A DNA stretch of 64,000 nt from Kryptolebias marmoratus (GCF_001649575.2 NC_051443.1:14186223-14250222); one strand, 5' to 3'; positions 43,600 to 56,894 are shown, numbered from the stretch's first letter. Made by a program: numbers and translations. The notes: generated by a model from the letters alone, not told the origin.

Positions 43600-46430
43600 G
43601 TTAGAAACTGAGTGTGGAAAACTTCAGCCGCTTCATGTTTACGGATAGAAATATAAAAACAGTAAAGTGTTTCTTTTGCTGAGATATTCAGCAGATGCAA
43701 AGGTTCTGTATATTTTTTTAAAATTGCTGATTTAAAATTAGTGTCTGGGAAAAAGACTTTAGGGTTCTTAATCTTCTGTAGACATATAATGAGGCAGTGC
43801 TTCATGAATGATAAAGAAAGTCTACATTACAGGACACCACAGAAGAAAAAGTGAAGAGTTCACGAACCACTTCTTTTTCCACAAAGCTATAATTTCAATA
43901 ACATCTCATCTTAAGGCAAACATTTTGCTAGCTTGAAGAGTACCTGGGGACCACACTTTAATAAACACAGTTTCGGAGCTTATCAGAGCTGAAATGTTGT
44001 TTCTGTCAAATTTCAGCTCATTAAACGAAAAGTTCTCTCAGTTATCTTCAGACGTCCGTGATGTGTTGCAGCTCTGTCCCTATTTGTCATCGAGCCGCAT
44101 ATTTGTTGCTTTATTTCATGTTGCTCCTGTAACGTGTCCAACAGGCTGAGGTCAGAGATAGAACGATGGCGAGCGAGAGGAAGAGGAGAAGCAGATGCTC
44201 TCTCAGGAGGAGGCTTGATCTGCCCCCGTTTGTTTTCCACCTATTTAATTCTAAGAGCATATGGGCATAAAGGAAGACCGCGGGACAACAGGACACGCTG
44301 CAGAGCTCAAACAAAGAGAAAGAGACCAAGGGGGAAACAGAAAAAAAAGACAATAAAAGGGGCCAAGGATAAATGAGAGGGAGGTTTTAAAGAAACATGT
44401 TGTCTGAAATTAAAGTTGGAAGGAGAGTGAGTGCAGGAAAATAGCAAGCATAGCTTAGTCCGTGAGGCAGCAGGCAGTTCGCCTGCCGAGGCAGGGTGTG
44501 GCGAGGAGATCCTTGACTTCATTTGCGTCCCTCTCTCTGGCCTGAATCTAATCATCGTCAGGCTGAAAGTCTCTGAGGCGCGTCGCTTTAATAAAACCAC
44601 GTGCACACGCTGCCTCAGTCAGGGATATCGGAGAGTCGAATCGTGAACAAACTCTCACTGAGTTATGGATCACATTTGCCGCAAAAAAAAAAGGCAAGTC
44701 ATGTGAGATGAATTCTGTTGACTGATGGTTTCTGTCCACCTAATGCGTGATTGGGCTGAGATGTAAACAAAGCAACATTTAATGAGGTCACGTCCCATGA
44801 GCAGAGGTTTTCAAGAAACTATTTAATTAGACTGTAAAGTCGTGTGCAGAATTCTTGAGCCATCCTGCTGTATTTTGTGTATAATGAGCCAGACTTCCTC
44901 GTCTTTTAGCACCTTGAGTGATACTCCTCTGAGCTTTGTGGGAGTTTTTGAAATGTTTGCTTTTTTACATTCATTTTTTTTCCTCATGTTCGGCTCACGC
45001 CTGACCATCTTCTGATTGTTTTTGTTTGGTTTCTTAAGCCATTTAAAACAGACGTTTAAGCCATTCAAGTATAAAAAAAGGGACCTAAATCTCATGAGGT
45101 GAAGCAGTGTTGCAACACAAGACTGGAAACTTTGTCAAAGAATATATTTTTTTTAAATTTTGTACTCTCAGGCTCTTTGGTAGCAGAAGCCTGTAGTAAA
45201 ATAAAACAGTAAGTTGTGTTGTTGCTGTCAGCAGACAGTGTTGCCTCAGTTTGGAGAAGTTTTGAGCAAAGAGTCGAGCTAACAGCTAGTCCGAGCGGCA
45301 CCAGGACTAAAGCACATTTCTGCCACTTTTACATTAGATTGCGATTTATGGTTATTTACACAAAGAATCAATGCCTGTTTATATTTGATCAGGAATGGTG
45401 TTGCTTGGCTAAGCTTACATCACAGCCTCTGTTTTGTGAAGGACAGATGAGTGGCAGGGTTGTGTTGTTTCGACCTGTTGTGCGCATCCCGATTGTTGCA
45501 ACTTGTTGCATGCTGGTCGAGCGGCGAACTGTAAACGGAAAGAGCAGCATGGCAGAATCTGTCGGCTTGATTGTTGTCACCCGTACAACTGAATAGAGGT
45601 CAAGAGCGTTGAATATTTCATAAACTTCAACAACTGCTTAGATAAAATGAAACTTTTCAGCTGTGTTTTTGTATGAAGACCATACTTCCTGTGCACGACC
45701 CTTCCTCTTGCGCCATTCCTGCTTCAGCCATGAGTCACGTACCAATATAATCTCGCCTCAACTTGAACTACGATCCGTTGCCAATAACGATCCACGTTGA
45801 ACGTCTGTTGCAAAAACGACGCAATAAGCGTGCCTGACCAGAGTACCTGCCTGATGGAGAGGAACAGTGGTGAACAGTGGTGGCTTGAGCTGCTTAAACG
45901 TTTTCTGTTCTTACTGCAAAAGTTCTGTGAAGACAGTGCAAGTTTGTGAACCAAACAATAAAAATGCTTTTACTGCTTTAATTGCAAATATTAATTAGGG
46001 TCTTAAAGCATGTCAGAGGAATAAAAGAAAAAAGATCTTTTTGAAATAAGGATTAGATTCATATTGCAGATAAAATACTCATTTTTTTGCTTGTCTTCAT
46101 TTAAAATGATGTGATTGTTGTTAAAAAAAACAACCAGTCAATTCAAGCTGTGGTTTATTAATTTAACAGAGGGATGTCACACATTAATCAGACATGAGGA
46201 CAATATTAAAGGCATATCATATAAATGTGTCCGATTTAGTCATACAGGCAACGTGAGGCATAATCAGCGATCAAGAAAGCAAATGAAAAATAAAATTACT
46301 AGATTTAAAACTGTGCAACATCCATTTAAACTCCATTCCTCGGAGGTTGCTCTCCTGAATATTTTAGACATGTTCTTTCTTTAAAACACCTGCTTTAAAT
46401 GAGTAACTTGTTGCCATGCTCCAGGAGAAC
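43600..46430. other. Intergenic DNA with a possible family B scrap
   Basis: 45235-45300 shares 'ttgcctcagtttggaga' and 'gagctaacagctagtc' with family B arms. Otherwise no gene, RNA or repeat recognised, although short frames overlap at 44013-44646. Confidence 0.35.
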
Positions 46431-46439
46431 TTGATGATT

Positions 46440-46536
46440 TGGTGAGGAGGTAATTAAACACTTTGGATCAGGTGTGTTGGAGCAGAAAAACCTAAAACTC
46501 CCAGGACCTCAAGGCCTGGAGTTTGACACCCCCAAG
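46440..46536. mobile_element. hAT MITE half-copy
   Basis: 'ggatcaggtgtgttggagca' followed by 'ctcaaggcctggagtttgac' is the right arm of the hAT MITE group seen at 32520 and 49092. The left arm is degraded and no target duplication is visible. Confidence 0.6.
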
Positions 46537-46539
46537 GCA

Positions 46540-49080
46540 AAAGAGGAACATGCAGTGCTTTTATTATTTACTCTTTTTTTTGTTGTTAAAAAGAGGCAGC
46601 ATAAATCATGAACTAAACTTTTCTTGACACAAGCTTTAAACTTTAGCAATGCTGCTTCAATAAAGGTGAATAAAACCAGCTTTGGAAGACTTCATCCAGT
46701 TCCTTACATTTCTTCTTTTTTTTGTCATTAGGAACATTAAAGTTGAAAAACACATTGAAATAATTATCTGAATGATTCGGTTTGAATATCAAATGCTCTA
46801 AAAAGACAAATCTAATTCACAAATGCGTACTATAAGGGATGTTTTTGAAGGGTAAGGGACACTTAGGATCATATTTGAGCTTATAATGTGGTCATGTATA
46901 ATTACACCAGATGTTTTCTGGTGCTTGGAGTTAAATTTGAAGCTCGCTGTAGGTGAAAGGACACTTTGGGAGAATATTTGCCGTTGCTCATTACAGCCCA
47001 GATGTTGCCTCATGTGGTACTGATGAGCTCATTTCACTGGCCAAATGACAAATCAAACTCCTTTCTGCTCACAACAAAACAGCACTGCGAGGTCAGTGAA
47101 AGTATTATTTGTCTGATGAGACATTTTAACCTTTGACCTTGGCAAGAGCCGTACAGGAGAGGCATGCGTTCGTTTCACAAGAGGATCCGGCTCCTCTGAG
47201 CTGCCTCGAGCTGACGCGCCGAGCCAAGAATGTGCTGATTTTCAATGTGGCGCATGGCAACCATGATGATTGTCAAATCGTTGCAGAGTTGTTATCGAAA
47301 ACACGTTTTTCTCTCTGCAGGAGCCTCTCGCTCCATTTCGACGAACGCTGATGAACCGCAGAGAAAAGTAAAAATAAAAGACTTATTAGTGGATCTGAGG
47401 GCTGATTTTACAGCTTGTGTGGCGTCGGGTCTCCATAAAGGACCAGGAAGTGGTGGCGTGTGATCTCCTGACAGAGTGGCAGATTCCTGCGACCGTCCGC
47501 TGCTCTTTAGATGAAGGCAAACGCTGAGGAACCATTACTTGAATGCATCAGACCCAGCTGGGACTTTATGTTGACTGAAACTAATATTTATGATGTCTGA
47601 ACTAAGGACGGATTGTGGGAGTTTGTGAGATTCCTTTGATTAAAATCCTCAGAGAAAATTAACGTTTGCAAATGCAAACAATAGCAGGAGAAATTATGAT
47701 TAATGTGCTACAATAAGTTTAGGTTAAAAGGGTTCCTCTGAAATTATGCCAATTAATAACAGATCGGGAATGTATTCTCTTAATAACATTAGGCAATTTT
47801 TACAATCTTATTGGACTACTAATTTGATAAAAGTCCAAATAAATCTTTGTTACATCAGCTTTGTTTCGAGATCTCAAAGTGTTTCTTTGGGAACTCTCTG
47901 ACCAGCCGCCATCAATTTTATGGGGTCAATGGAGAAAAATTGGGGGTGTTTAGCACATTACATCATGATAGTAATCCTGATTTCACTTAAGCGGAGTGTT
48001 TTTAGGCAACTCGCTGGTTGTTTGTAAGTATTTTAATCTAATACACGAGCAGCATTCGTCACACTGCGATGTTTTGGTTTAGTCGATAATTGCATTACTG
48101 TTAGAACTGGCAGCATTGTCAAACAAGACAGACATTCTGATCACACAGGATGATTTAGTTAAAACAACGCGCATAATTTCCCGAGTTTAGCAGTCATGAA
48201 ATGTATATTAATCTGTGTGTGTAGTCTATAATTGAACTAACGGCATGCCCTGATGTTATTGTGAATCTCTGCATCAAGTGTTTGAAATGTCCTTTTACTG
48301 AAGCTCCAAGCTGCTTTTCTACCCTGGCCAACTTCTTTTTTTTTCATTGAACTGTATTTAATTTCATACTCATCTAGTGTTTTCCAGACAAGTAATAAAT
48401 TATCCCTGTTGTGCTGTGTCTCAAGCTGTGTGAACATTTATATTCTTTATTATAATAGCCTTATGATGCGTACTACCTGAGTTAAAAATCTGGGCCCGGC
48501 TACGACAAATTGAAAATTTGAGTTTCAGGCACACTCACGCTGTTAGATGCTGTTTTCACAGCTGATACTCTGAACATAACCTCGCTGTGTTCTGTTTTCT
48601 GCAGCAGTATTAATAATAGCTTGCTTACAGGCTGGTGCATATAAACAAATACTTGGATCTGTCTTTTTAAAGAAAGATCATCTACATTCATACTCCTGCC
48701 CACGTGTTTTGTGGTGAATTCTGGTAACAAGATCCCACTAACTTTGGTAAAACTTTGACATCGACCATTTGTTTGTCAACTTTTTAAAAATTTTCTAAAG
48801 ACTGCTGTCGTCTGTGGCACGCACATGCGATTTCACACATTGCGGCTTCCATTGAAATCCAAGTAGGAGTGTCTGAAAATCTCCACTCTGAGACCTGGGC
48901 TCAGAAAGCTTCGGTTTCAGAGGAAACGAGCGCTGTTGTCGTGTACATGAACGGCTGAACGTCAGCAGAAAATCTACTACTTCACTTAGAAACAGTATTG
49001 TATAAACAGCCCCTTTACTGCAGTGGTGTTTTAGCAGCCCCAGAACAGTGAAACATTCTTGAAAGGTCACTTTTGTTTTT
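46540..49080. other. Intergenic DNA with candidate conserved stretches
   Basis: No gene recognised. 47640-47800 is AT-rich and repeat-free and contains an octamer-like ATTTGCA/TGCAAAT word and several TTAAT cores. 47130-47460 is GC-balanced with an open frame but no recognisable product. Confidence 0.3.
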
Positions 49081-49091
49081 TTCGTGTAGAC

Positions 49092-49293
49092 CAGTGGTGT
49101 CTAACCCTGGTCCTGGAGGGCCACCATCCTGCAGGTTTTAGATGTTCCCCTGCTTCGACACTCCTGATTTGAATGACTGAGTGATTAGCAGGCTTCTGTA
49201 GAACCTGAAGCCCTGCTGAAGAGAAGGGAAAGAAGGAAAAAAACTAAAACATGCAGGATAGTGGCTCTCCAGGATCAGGATTGGACACCACTG
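49092..49293. mobile_element. hAT-type MITE, 202 bp, intact with 8-bp target duplication
   Basis: Starts CAGTGGTGTCTAACCCTGG and ends in its inverse ...GGATTGGACACCACTG. It is flanked by GTGTAGAC on both sides (49084-49091 and 49294-49301). Arms and interior match the element at 32520-32733, so they form one family with diverged copies. No coding capacity. Confidence 0.92.
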
Positions 49294-49309
49294 GTGTAGA
49301 CAGTCAAAA

Positions 49310-50550
49310 CGCAACCAGTTCAAAATGTCGTAGCTCCACCTCTAATCTAACCTAATACACAAGGGTGTAATACAACCTGGTACATATTACCCAGATACCT
49401 ATCAAGTAGGTAGGTACCAGGTCGCATAATGTACTGCTATCCTTTTTTTTAAAATTCATCGTCCAAGCTTTATGCGCACTCTCCACACCCTGTTTGCTGT
49501 TTTTGATGATGTTTCGCAGCTTCACCACAGCGCCACATACGGGCCTGGCATAGTTATGAAAATGTTTCTAGATTTACAAGGATTCTTTCCTTTCAGAAAT
49601 ACCAAAAATAATTTTGGAAACAGTGCGTACGCGTGCGGACATGGTCTTTGAGCTCAAAGATTAAGTTTCTTTTGTTTATTTTCAAACAGAATTTATCATT
49701 TTCTTCACTATTAACTAACTAAAGACAGCAGCTGCGTGTGTAAGAGGTAAAAATGGCTTTTTGCTAGAATCCAACTGCTGGTATGATGTGCACATTATCC
49801 AGTAAAGTGAGATGAACACAACCCTGAAATTCCAGTGATTGCGTGTTGTTGACATAAATCTTGGGAAGATTACTCCCCAGCAACAGAAATTATAGCACCA
49901 GGAATAAAAAGAGGCTGACAGAAATGGTTTGGTTTAGATTATGTTCAAGCATGGAAAGCTACACTTCCACTTAATAGTGAGGTCCAGAGTAAAAGAAACA
50001 AAAAAAAAAACCCTGAGGTTTCTTGTAACTCAACCTTCTCTTCCAGAGGAAAACATCTCAGTTTGAGCTGGGAATTAAACTGAGGTCACCAGAGGTCATT
50101 TTCACCAGCCTGCCGTCTGTTTCTCCAACGTGGTGCGAAGAATTCAACTGTCGCCGTTCGTGAACACGACTGCATTTGTCCGATAAAACTTGTCAGGCTC
50201 GTGTCATTGCCGCTCAGGGGCAGTGCTGACAGATAAGAGCGGCCCGTGCGAGAGTCAAACCAAAATAAAAAGTGGCAGGTTTCATTTAGTGCTGAATAAG
50301 GCAAATCGACGATTGCAAAATTACCTCCCCCCTCCTCTCTTCCCGCAGCTCTCCAGCTTTTCCTCTCTGTTACAAACTGCACTGACAGAAATTTTAATTA
50401 GAGACAGATACGAGCTGCCAAATTCCTCTCATTGGTTCACCGAGTGTTGATGTCAGAGATTCAGCTGAGGTGAAAGATTTGCATCTTTTCAATTTTTAAA
50501 AAAAGTTCCTTTGACTCAGGTTATTTAGCTGAGTTTTGACAGCAGTCTGT
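49310..50550. other. Intergenic DNA
   Basis: No gene recognised. 50090-50450 is repeat-free with balanced composition and could be conserved. Opposing frames there show no domain. Confidence 0.3.
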
Positions 50551-50554
50551 TTTT

Positions 50555-50835
50555 ATCACCCATCACCATGAAAGGTGGGTGATCATGTATTTTGCCTGTG
50601 TGTTTGTTTGTTTGTCTGTTCCTTTCAGGAAGTAACCATTAGACGCAAATCTACATCTGATTATCTTATGGAGTCAACTCGTTTCAAGATGGCTGCCACA
50701 GCTAATCAACCTCAGCAAATACAAAAAAGCTGCAACTCAATTAAGCTCAGATTTGGTGTCAGTAGCTGAGAGTCATCCCCAACTCACGCTCTGAGCATTA
50801 ATAGATTGTGTAAGATCTTTATTTAAAAAAAAAAA
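50555..50835 (+). repeat. Family A repeat, single unit with its 5' start
   Basis: Begins with a short palindrome 'atcacccatcaccatgaaag' / 'gtgggtgat', then 'tgtctgtt', 'gaagtaaccatt', 'caagatggctgccacagc', 'gtagctgagagtc' and 'gtaagatcttt'. This copy and 58965-59280 define one end of the family. Confidence 0.75.
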
Positions 50836-50839
50836 ACAT

Positions 50840-51540
50840 TAACATGCAGGGCTGCAGTTGATATGTGTTCCTCTAAGGACTCATTGTTTTTATCAGAATG
50901 TTGATAAAAATTCAATTAACCCACAACGTTTTGATGTTTTTCCACACTTTTACCCTCAAGAAAATAAATCAACGCAAAACGCTGAAGATACCTGGAACAT
51001 AATGAGTTTTATGAGCTGTATGTTTCTTTGAGGTACCAAAAACTGTGTTTTTACACTTTGGTCTTTTATCAGTATCATAAATATCGTTTGTTTTTGATGA
51101 AGCCTGCACTAAATAAAGACACACTGGTGAAATATTGAGTGCAAAATCAAAGCAAGCACAAAGAAGTGAAAAAGTGTTTGACATAGAAGGTTTTTTTTTA
51201 CCAGTATTAACTGGTATGAAGACTAATAGGATCAGTTTTATTAGTGTTGTCTTACGGTCACAAGTGGTTTAGATTTTGGAGAGGTCAGAGGTCATCATAT
51301 GTCTTAATCAGCCTGTAATAAGTATCAGCATGAACTCTCACCTCAGTCTATTGCTCCAAAAACAGGCAGGGACTGATGTTCTGCAGTTTTTCCTCATAAT
51401 TTACACTTTTTTTTACAGATCTTTGTTGACATTTGTATCTTTATTGTGTTTTCTTGACTCATTAATTCAAAGTTCATTGTGTTAAGATTTTATTTTTTAG
51501 TTCTATTGCAGATCGAGACGTGATGATCCAGCCAGGCTCA
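50840..51540. other. Intergenic DNA
   Basis: AT-rich, no gene recognised. Confidence 0.4.
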
Positions 51541-51559
51541 CAGAAAAAAAAGGGAAATT

Positions 51560-52050
51560 TCATTTTCTGGGAAAAAGCTGAAGCTGAATGCTGAATGGCC
51601 ACGAACGTTGAAGCAGAGTCGTTAAAGCTAAGCATATTAATATTGATCAGACAGAAAAGTCTGAAATGATATTTAAAAAAAAGCTAGCTAGAAACTAAAA
51701 GTAGAAAAAGGCTGGCTAAAAACAAAAAACTGCGTAAAGAGGCAAAAGGCACAAAGTAGGAAAAAAGCTAACTAAAAGCTAAAAACTGCAGAATGAGAGC
51801 TAAAAGCTAAAAGTGTTAGAAGTTAGCCACAAGTAAGATGTAAAAGCAGCATAAGAAGACAAAAATAGAGCAAGAGAACAATGTTTGTAAAGGAAGTAAA
51901 GAGATCTCTGTGTATTTCTGCAGGGAAAATATTTGTTATTTTGAAAAGTATAAAAGTGACAAAAACCAAGAACATGTTAATATATGACTGGCTAAAATAG
52001 CAAAAAGCACGCAGGCGTTGTTAGATTGCAAAAGAAACACAAACAAATGA
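51560..52050 (+). repeat. Family C repeat copy 2 with a CTAAAA minisatellite
   Basis: 51680-51810 is a degenerate array of 'agctaaaagctaaaaactg' type units. 51830-52050 then repeats the word order of 172-390 ('agcataagaagacaaaa', 'aaagagatctc', 'gaaaagtataaaagt'). The copy at 172 begins inside the array tail ('ctaaaagtagcataag'). Confidence 0.7.
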
Positions 52051-52059
52051 AATGAAGGA

Positions 52060-53510
52060 ACAGGGAAACAATAAAGTGACTCATCATCAGAATAAACATC
52101 AACAGTAAGATGCATGTTTTGAGATGGAGTCTGTCTCATAATGAGAAAACCTGACACCCTCAGGAAAAGACACGTTAGACGGACCCCCCAGACGTCTGTG
52201 TGTTCAGCAAATGCGATTAGGGGGTCAATTAGGAGCAGAGCATTTTGACACATGTCTCATATTTAGAGCGAGACGCATCAGATATTGGCTGGGAAGAGGG
52301 GTGGTAATTGTGTGAAGGATATTTGATACAAGCGCTGATCTAAAATCCACAAGGTGCCTTTAAGTTTACGGCACGAGTCTTAAGCTGAGATTTCAAGTAA
52401 AACACCAGTTTTTGTTTTTACCCCGCTATTCTTCTGGCCCTGCAGCCACGAGCACCAACTTTTTTTTTCTTTTTTCATCTTAACAAAGGCCAGGATTTCA
52501 TTTTCCTATGGAGTTAGTCCAGAGCACAACACATTCTGGTGAGAAAGTACACTTACAAGGCTGGCGTGACCTCACAATTCTGCATACGTACATGAGGCAG
52601 AAATACATCCAAGGTTTCCTACGTCACTGCATAGCTCTGTGAAACCACCAAAGCAGAGCTGTGCGCCTTGTTTTTGTAAACACTCCTCTAGAAACCACCC
52701 CGATCAGAATGTGGCTCGGCGGCTGCTGCCAAAATTAATATGCGGTTAATGACATGGTTTGGCAGGCTGCCCCAGCTCTATTGATCAAATGGTGGATCAG
52801 TCCATGTCCCCGCCCTGACGTTAAGAAAAAAAAAGACAAAAGAGTTCAATAAATAAATAACTAAATCATCACCTCTGCTGAATAATGCACAGCGTACTGG
52901 ACAGTGCTCAGCTGAGTGTTTTCCCCTTTCAGCCGCAGGGTTCTCACACAGAAACCAAATATGTCAGATCATCAGATTTGCATCAGATTTTCATACTTTA
53001 GTCCTCGGCTCACTAAAGTGGAGCAAAGGGCTGAGAGCTTGTTGCTGAAAAGTGGGCGTCAGTTGTGAGGTTGCTCACAGGTATTAGTAACACGTTCTTT
53101 CCGATTCATTTTAACGGAAATCTGCAAGTAAGGACCGAGGGATTAAAGGGAATGCTACATAAAATGTATTGCTCACACTTTGTGCCTGGATAAAGAATAT
53201 TTTCTTTGGTGAATCTGGGGGCAGATGATGACATCTGGAGATGATCTGTACATGTACAGGATCTTTGCAGTTGGTTTGCAGGAACATTCATCTGCCTCTG
53301 TTTCTGTGTGTCTCTGCGGCTGGGATGGACTCCAGGTGTGTTGTAACACTGTGGATAATCTGGGAGATTCTGTGCTCAGGCGCCAGACTGATGCGGTTTG
53401 AACATGATAAGTTTCAGGGAACATTTGGTTTAACTGAGAAAGAAGTGCTCAAACTCTGAGACTAAAAATCTGTCGTTCGTCAGAAATTAAACCTGGGCCA
53501 TCGAATTCGG
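52060..53510. other. Intergenic DNA with one candidate conserved stretch
   Basis: 52620-52800 is repeat-free and includes 'aaaattaatatgcggttaat' and 'tattgatcaaatgg', a texture usual for conserved enhancers. No gene recognised, and the opposing frames at 53106-53459 have no domain. Confidence 0.3.
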
Positions 53511-53519
53511 TTTGGGTTT

Positions 53520-53665
53520 TAAAATGGTAGTTCTGATCTAAAGCGAAGTTCTGTGGAAAGGTTAGGGACAGTGAATATCTTACCTGCTGTGGATAGCTCT
53601 TTAAACGCTCATAACTTTTCCTCAAAACCCCACTTTAAACAAATCTGAACTAATGCTTTTAGGAC
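53520..53665. mobile_element. Family B MITE, internally deleted copy
   Basis: Starts 'tctaaagcgaagttctgtgg', carries 'tatcttacctgctgtggata', and ends 'aaaccccactttaaacaaat'. Both outer ends lie within 145 bp, so the interior has been lost. Confidence 0.65.
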
Positions 53666-53669
53666 ACTC

Positions 53670-54800
53670 TTAAAATTAGTGTTTTGAACCACTTTGTTAT
53701 TTACATACCAACATATTATAAGTTTTGAATGAAGGGCAGCTGAAAGATCACCGATCTGCATCTAGTTTAAGAAACCAAAGGTGTAACATTTTTTAATGCA
53801 TGACATTCCTTAAAAGACTAAATTTGTTGTTTTGATGATCACAGTTTTAGGGGGTTAAATTAAGGACAAGAAAACTTTAAATAGATTATTTGTTGCTACT
53901 ACTGTACTCCTAAGGAACTTGTTAGGAACCAACAAGTTCACTAACTTGCATAAAAACATAAACTTTCCACCTTTTCTTTGCTCTGTTTGGCTTCATTTTC
54001 AAGAACAGTTTAAATAACCTCAATCTGTAGTGACTTCCTTTGTGAATTTGCTATTTTACTTACTTAACCTACAATTATAAGCATATATAAGAGGAACACT
54101 CTTGTCTGGTTTAACAGTAAAAGAAAAAAAAGAAAAAAAAAAGTATTACTACATTTTTCTATGCAAGCCTCATCCATAAACTGTGAAGCTTTCTTTGACC
54201 CCATAGTATTACTTCCTGTGTTTGGGGATGTTTTTACAGGTGGAAAAAAGAAAAAGCCTCTTTCTCAAAGTGTTGACATAAATAAAAAAAGCAGAAAACA
54301 ATCTCCCGAGTTCTGCTTCTATGCTCACAAAGAGGAAAAGAGGAAAGGACTCAGTGACAGCTGCGTTATTTGCTCTGTGCTCACGAGTAAAACACACAGT
54401 GAGTAGAACAAATGAAACATATAACAAAGACCTGAGGATAAATCATTAAAGAAAACCACCAGGGGCTAAAAGAATGACATACAATAATAAAACATTAAGC
54501 AGTCCAGCCATCCTTTTACAAATGTACCTGACAATAGTTGTAACTCTTGAAAAATTGATTTCAAATCCAGGCTGTGACTAGAAATGCTCAGTACAGAAGC
54601 ACAGCCAAAGAGCATTTTAATTGCTGAATAACGGCAAAAAGAAAACAAAAATCAAGGCAAACCCCCCCAAAACATTAAAAACAAGATTTATTTTAAAATC
54701 TATACATATATGTATATATAGGAATAAATAGCTTCATATGCATATGTGTGTAACCCAATTCACTCATAGATTTCAGTGCATTATTGAGTCACATGTTTTG
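53670..54800. other. Intergenic DNA
   Basis: AT-rich, no gene or defined repeat recognised. Confidence 0.4.
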
Positions 54801-54806
54801 TATTTT

Positions 54807-55392
54807 AAAGGGCCGTTCAGATAATTTGAAATAGATTTAGTTTGGTAGGTATAGACTTTAGTTCTGACTGTATTAATGAGCTAACACCTAGTCTGAGCAG
54901 GGCCAAGACCCAAGTGGATTATTGTCATCTTGAAACAACTAAAAATTTTTACAGCCTTTCATCCAAAGCGCTATTTTATAAACCCTTATACCACAGTCAA
55001 TATCGCATTACACGGTCAATCCAGCAGAAATATTATGATACTCCTGCCTGACGTGCCCTGGGCTGGAATTGCTACAGCTAGCTGCCACTGTTTGTGTTGC
55101 AATTACCCATGGGATTTTATGTAAATAACCATGTAATGAAAAACTGATGACAACATATAGGTTTATAGGATAGTATCCACACGAATTCTTGTGAAGCTGT
55201 TGCGTTTGCAGCCGTTTTGAAATGAAAGAAATTCACTTTGGTCTTGATTCTGTTCTGATTTAGCCATCAGCTCATCAGTCCAGTCAGAATTAAACTCTGT
55301 TTCTCCAAACTGAGGTCGTTCAAAGAGCTATGTAGAACAGGCAAAATATTAATTTCCACAGAACTCTGCTTCAAAAGATCCGAATTGTTGCT
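54807..55392. mobile_element. Family B foldback MITE, complete-looking copy
   Basis: The left end 'ttaaagggccgttcagat' and right end 'cttcaaaagatccg' bracket left words 'tgagctaacacctagtctga' and right inverse words 'gtcagaattaaactctgt' and 'tcgttcaaagagctat'. The interior 54950-55140 matches 4580-4700 and 34150-34220. Confidence 0.72.
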
Positions 55393-55394
55393 CT

Positions 55395-56890
55395 GAGCTT
55401 AGAACTGTCACCAAAGTTTGTTGTTCTCAATCAGACTCATGTTCCCTTTTTTCCCCTCTGTCAACATCTCCGCACATCTTCATTCGTACTTTTCTACAAA
55501 GACACTTTTGCAAATATATCATAAATTTTTTGCAGCACTCTGTCTTCACCGTCCCACCTCAAACTACTTCCTTTTTATCTGGTCTTGTCATCTCTCACCT
55601 TGTTGTTACCCTATCCTGCCCTATCCATCTATACTCAATATGCAATATTTCTTCTCTCACCTTGTTTTTTTTTTTTTTTTCCTTCTCCTGTCTGTGTGTT
55701 CTCAGCTGCTTCACATTCCTCTCTCTTTTTTCTTCAGTGACAAACACGGTCACTGTAATATTTACCTCACAGCTGAAATATTGACAAACACGATGCGAAT
55801 ATGCCCACAGAGGGCTATAAATGTGAACCGAGAAGCCAAAGAAATCCAAGCTCCGTCTGGCTCAGATTGTTTGAGTTAGAGCCTTTGCATCTTTGAGCTT
55901 CGCCTCTGCTCGCTGCACACACACACACACACACAGGCATGTGTAAAGGCTGAAGGAATTGTTAAAGTCCAGCTGCGTCCCATTCGAGGCCCCTTCTCCG
56001 CTGCCAAAGGATGATGACACAGATGATGAAGTTGTGTTCAATAGCATGCCAGCATTGGTCCCATGATGACATCACATGCTGATGTCAAGCTGATGGGTGT
56101 GGTGATTACACAGCCAGCTGAGAGGGGTACGTGTGTGTGTGTGTATTCTTGCGAGTGTGTATGTGCATTTCAGGGCAGGGTGAAAGAATGCAGAGTCCTC
56201 TGGGGTTTTCTGCAGTCAGAGTTTTGGATGGACGTGTTTTATTACATTTGTGCTCGAAGAGGATAAGATTAAGGAAGAAAAGTACAAGGAAACAAATTGA
56301 GGAGGAAGGGGAGAAAAAATGGAACAAAGATGAAGCTTGATGGCGTAATGGATGGAGATGTAAAGATGGAGCTTTTATACCTAAACTAGGATTGAACTGG
56401 GAAATAAAACTAACAGTGTCAACCAGTCAACCTGCAAGACTAAGCTTGGGAAGTTGATGCTTATCCTGCTATTTCTTTTATTTTGCTTGATTTTGGATTA
56501 TTAATTTTCTACTTGTCATTTGCTGAAAGAAAATTAAAACATATCGTTTGGCCTGAGTAGTAATAAGATCCAATACCTTGACACATTTTCTTTCTAAACT
56601 TATATTCTGGATTCAATCTTCATCTGTAGCTCTAAAACACTAAAAACTTCTGGTTGCTTATTATTTTTATTTATTTATTTATTTTGTGCATGTTGTATTG
56701 ACTTCAGTATCTTACTAGGCGAAAACCTTTAACACCAAAATCCACATTAGGAGAAACGAAAACCATCACTTCCCCCAAGAGACAGAAAATTCTTGTAAAT
56801 CCTGAGTGGAGACAATGAACTAGACCTAGTTAGGCAAAACCTTCTCCGGCAACAAGCCTCTTCTTTATTATTTGATCACTCTTGAAGCAC
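55395..56890. other. Intergenic DNA
   Basis: No gene recognised. Contains poly-T (55664-55680), a CA run (55916-55935) and a GT run (56133-56145). The long plus frame 55418-55879 is pyrimidine-rich low-complexity translation. Confidence 0.4.
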
Positions 56891-56894
56891 ATCA

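Noticed and set aside
47133..47351. Plus frame of 72 codons in GC-balanced DNA
   Set aside because: No recognisable domain. Acceptor-like and donor-like signals are not paired in a useful phase.
55418..55879. 153-codon plus frame, the second-longest type in the window
   Set aside because: Pyrimidine-rich low-complexity Phe/Leu/Ser translation without a domain or exon borders.
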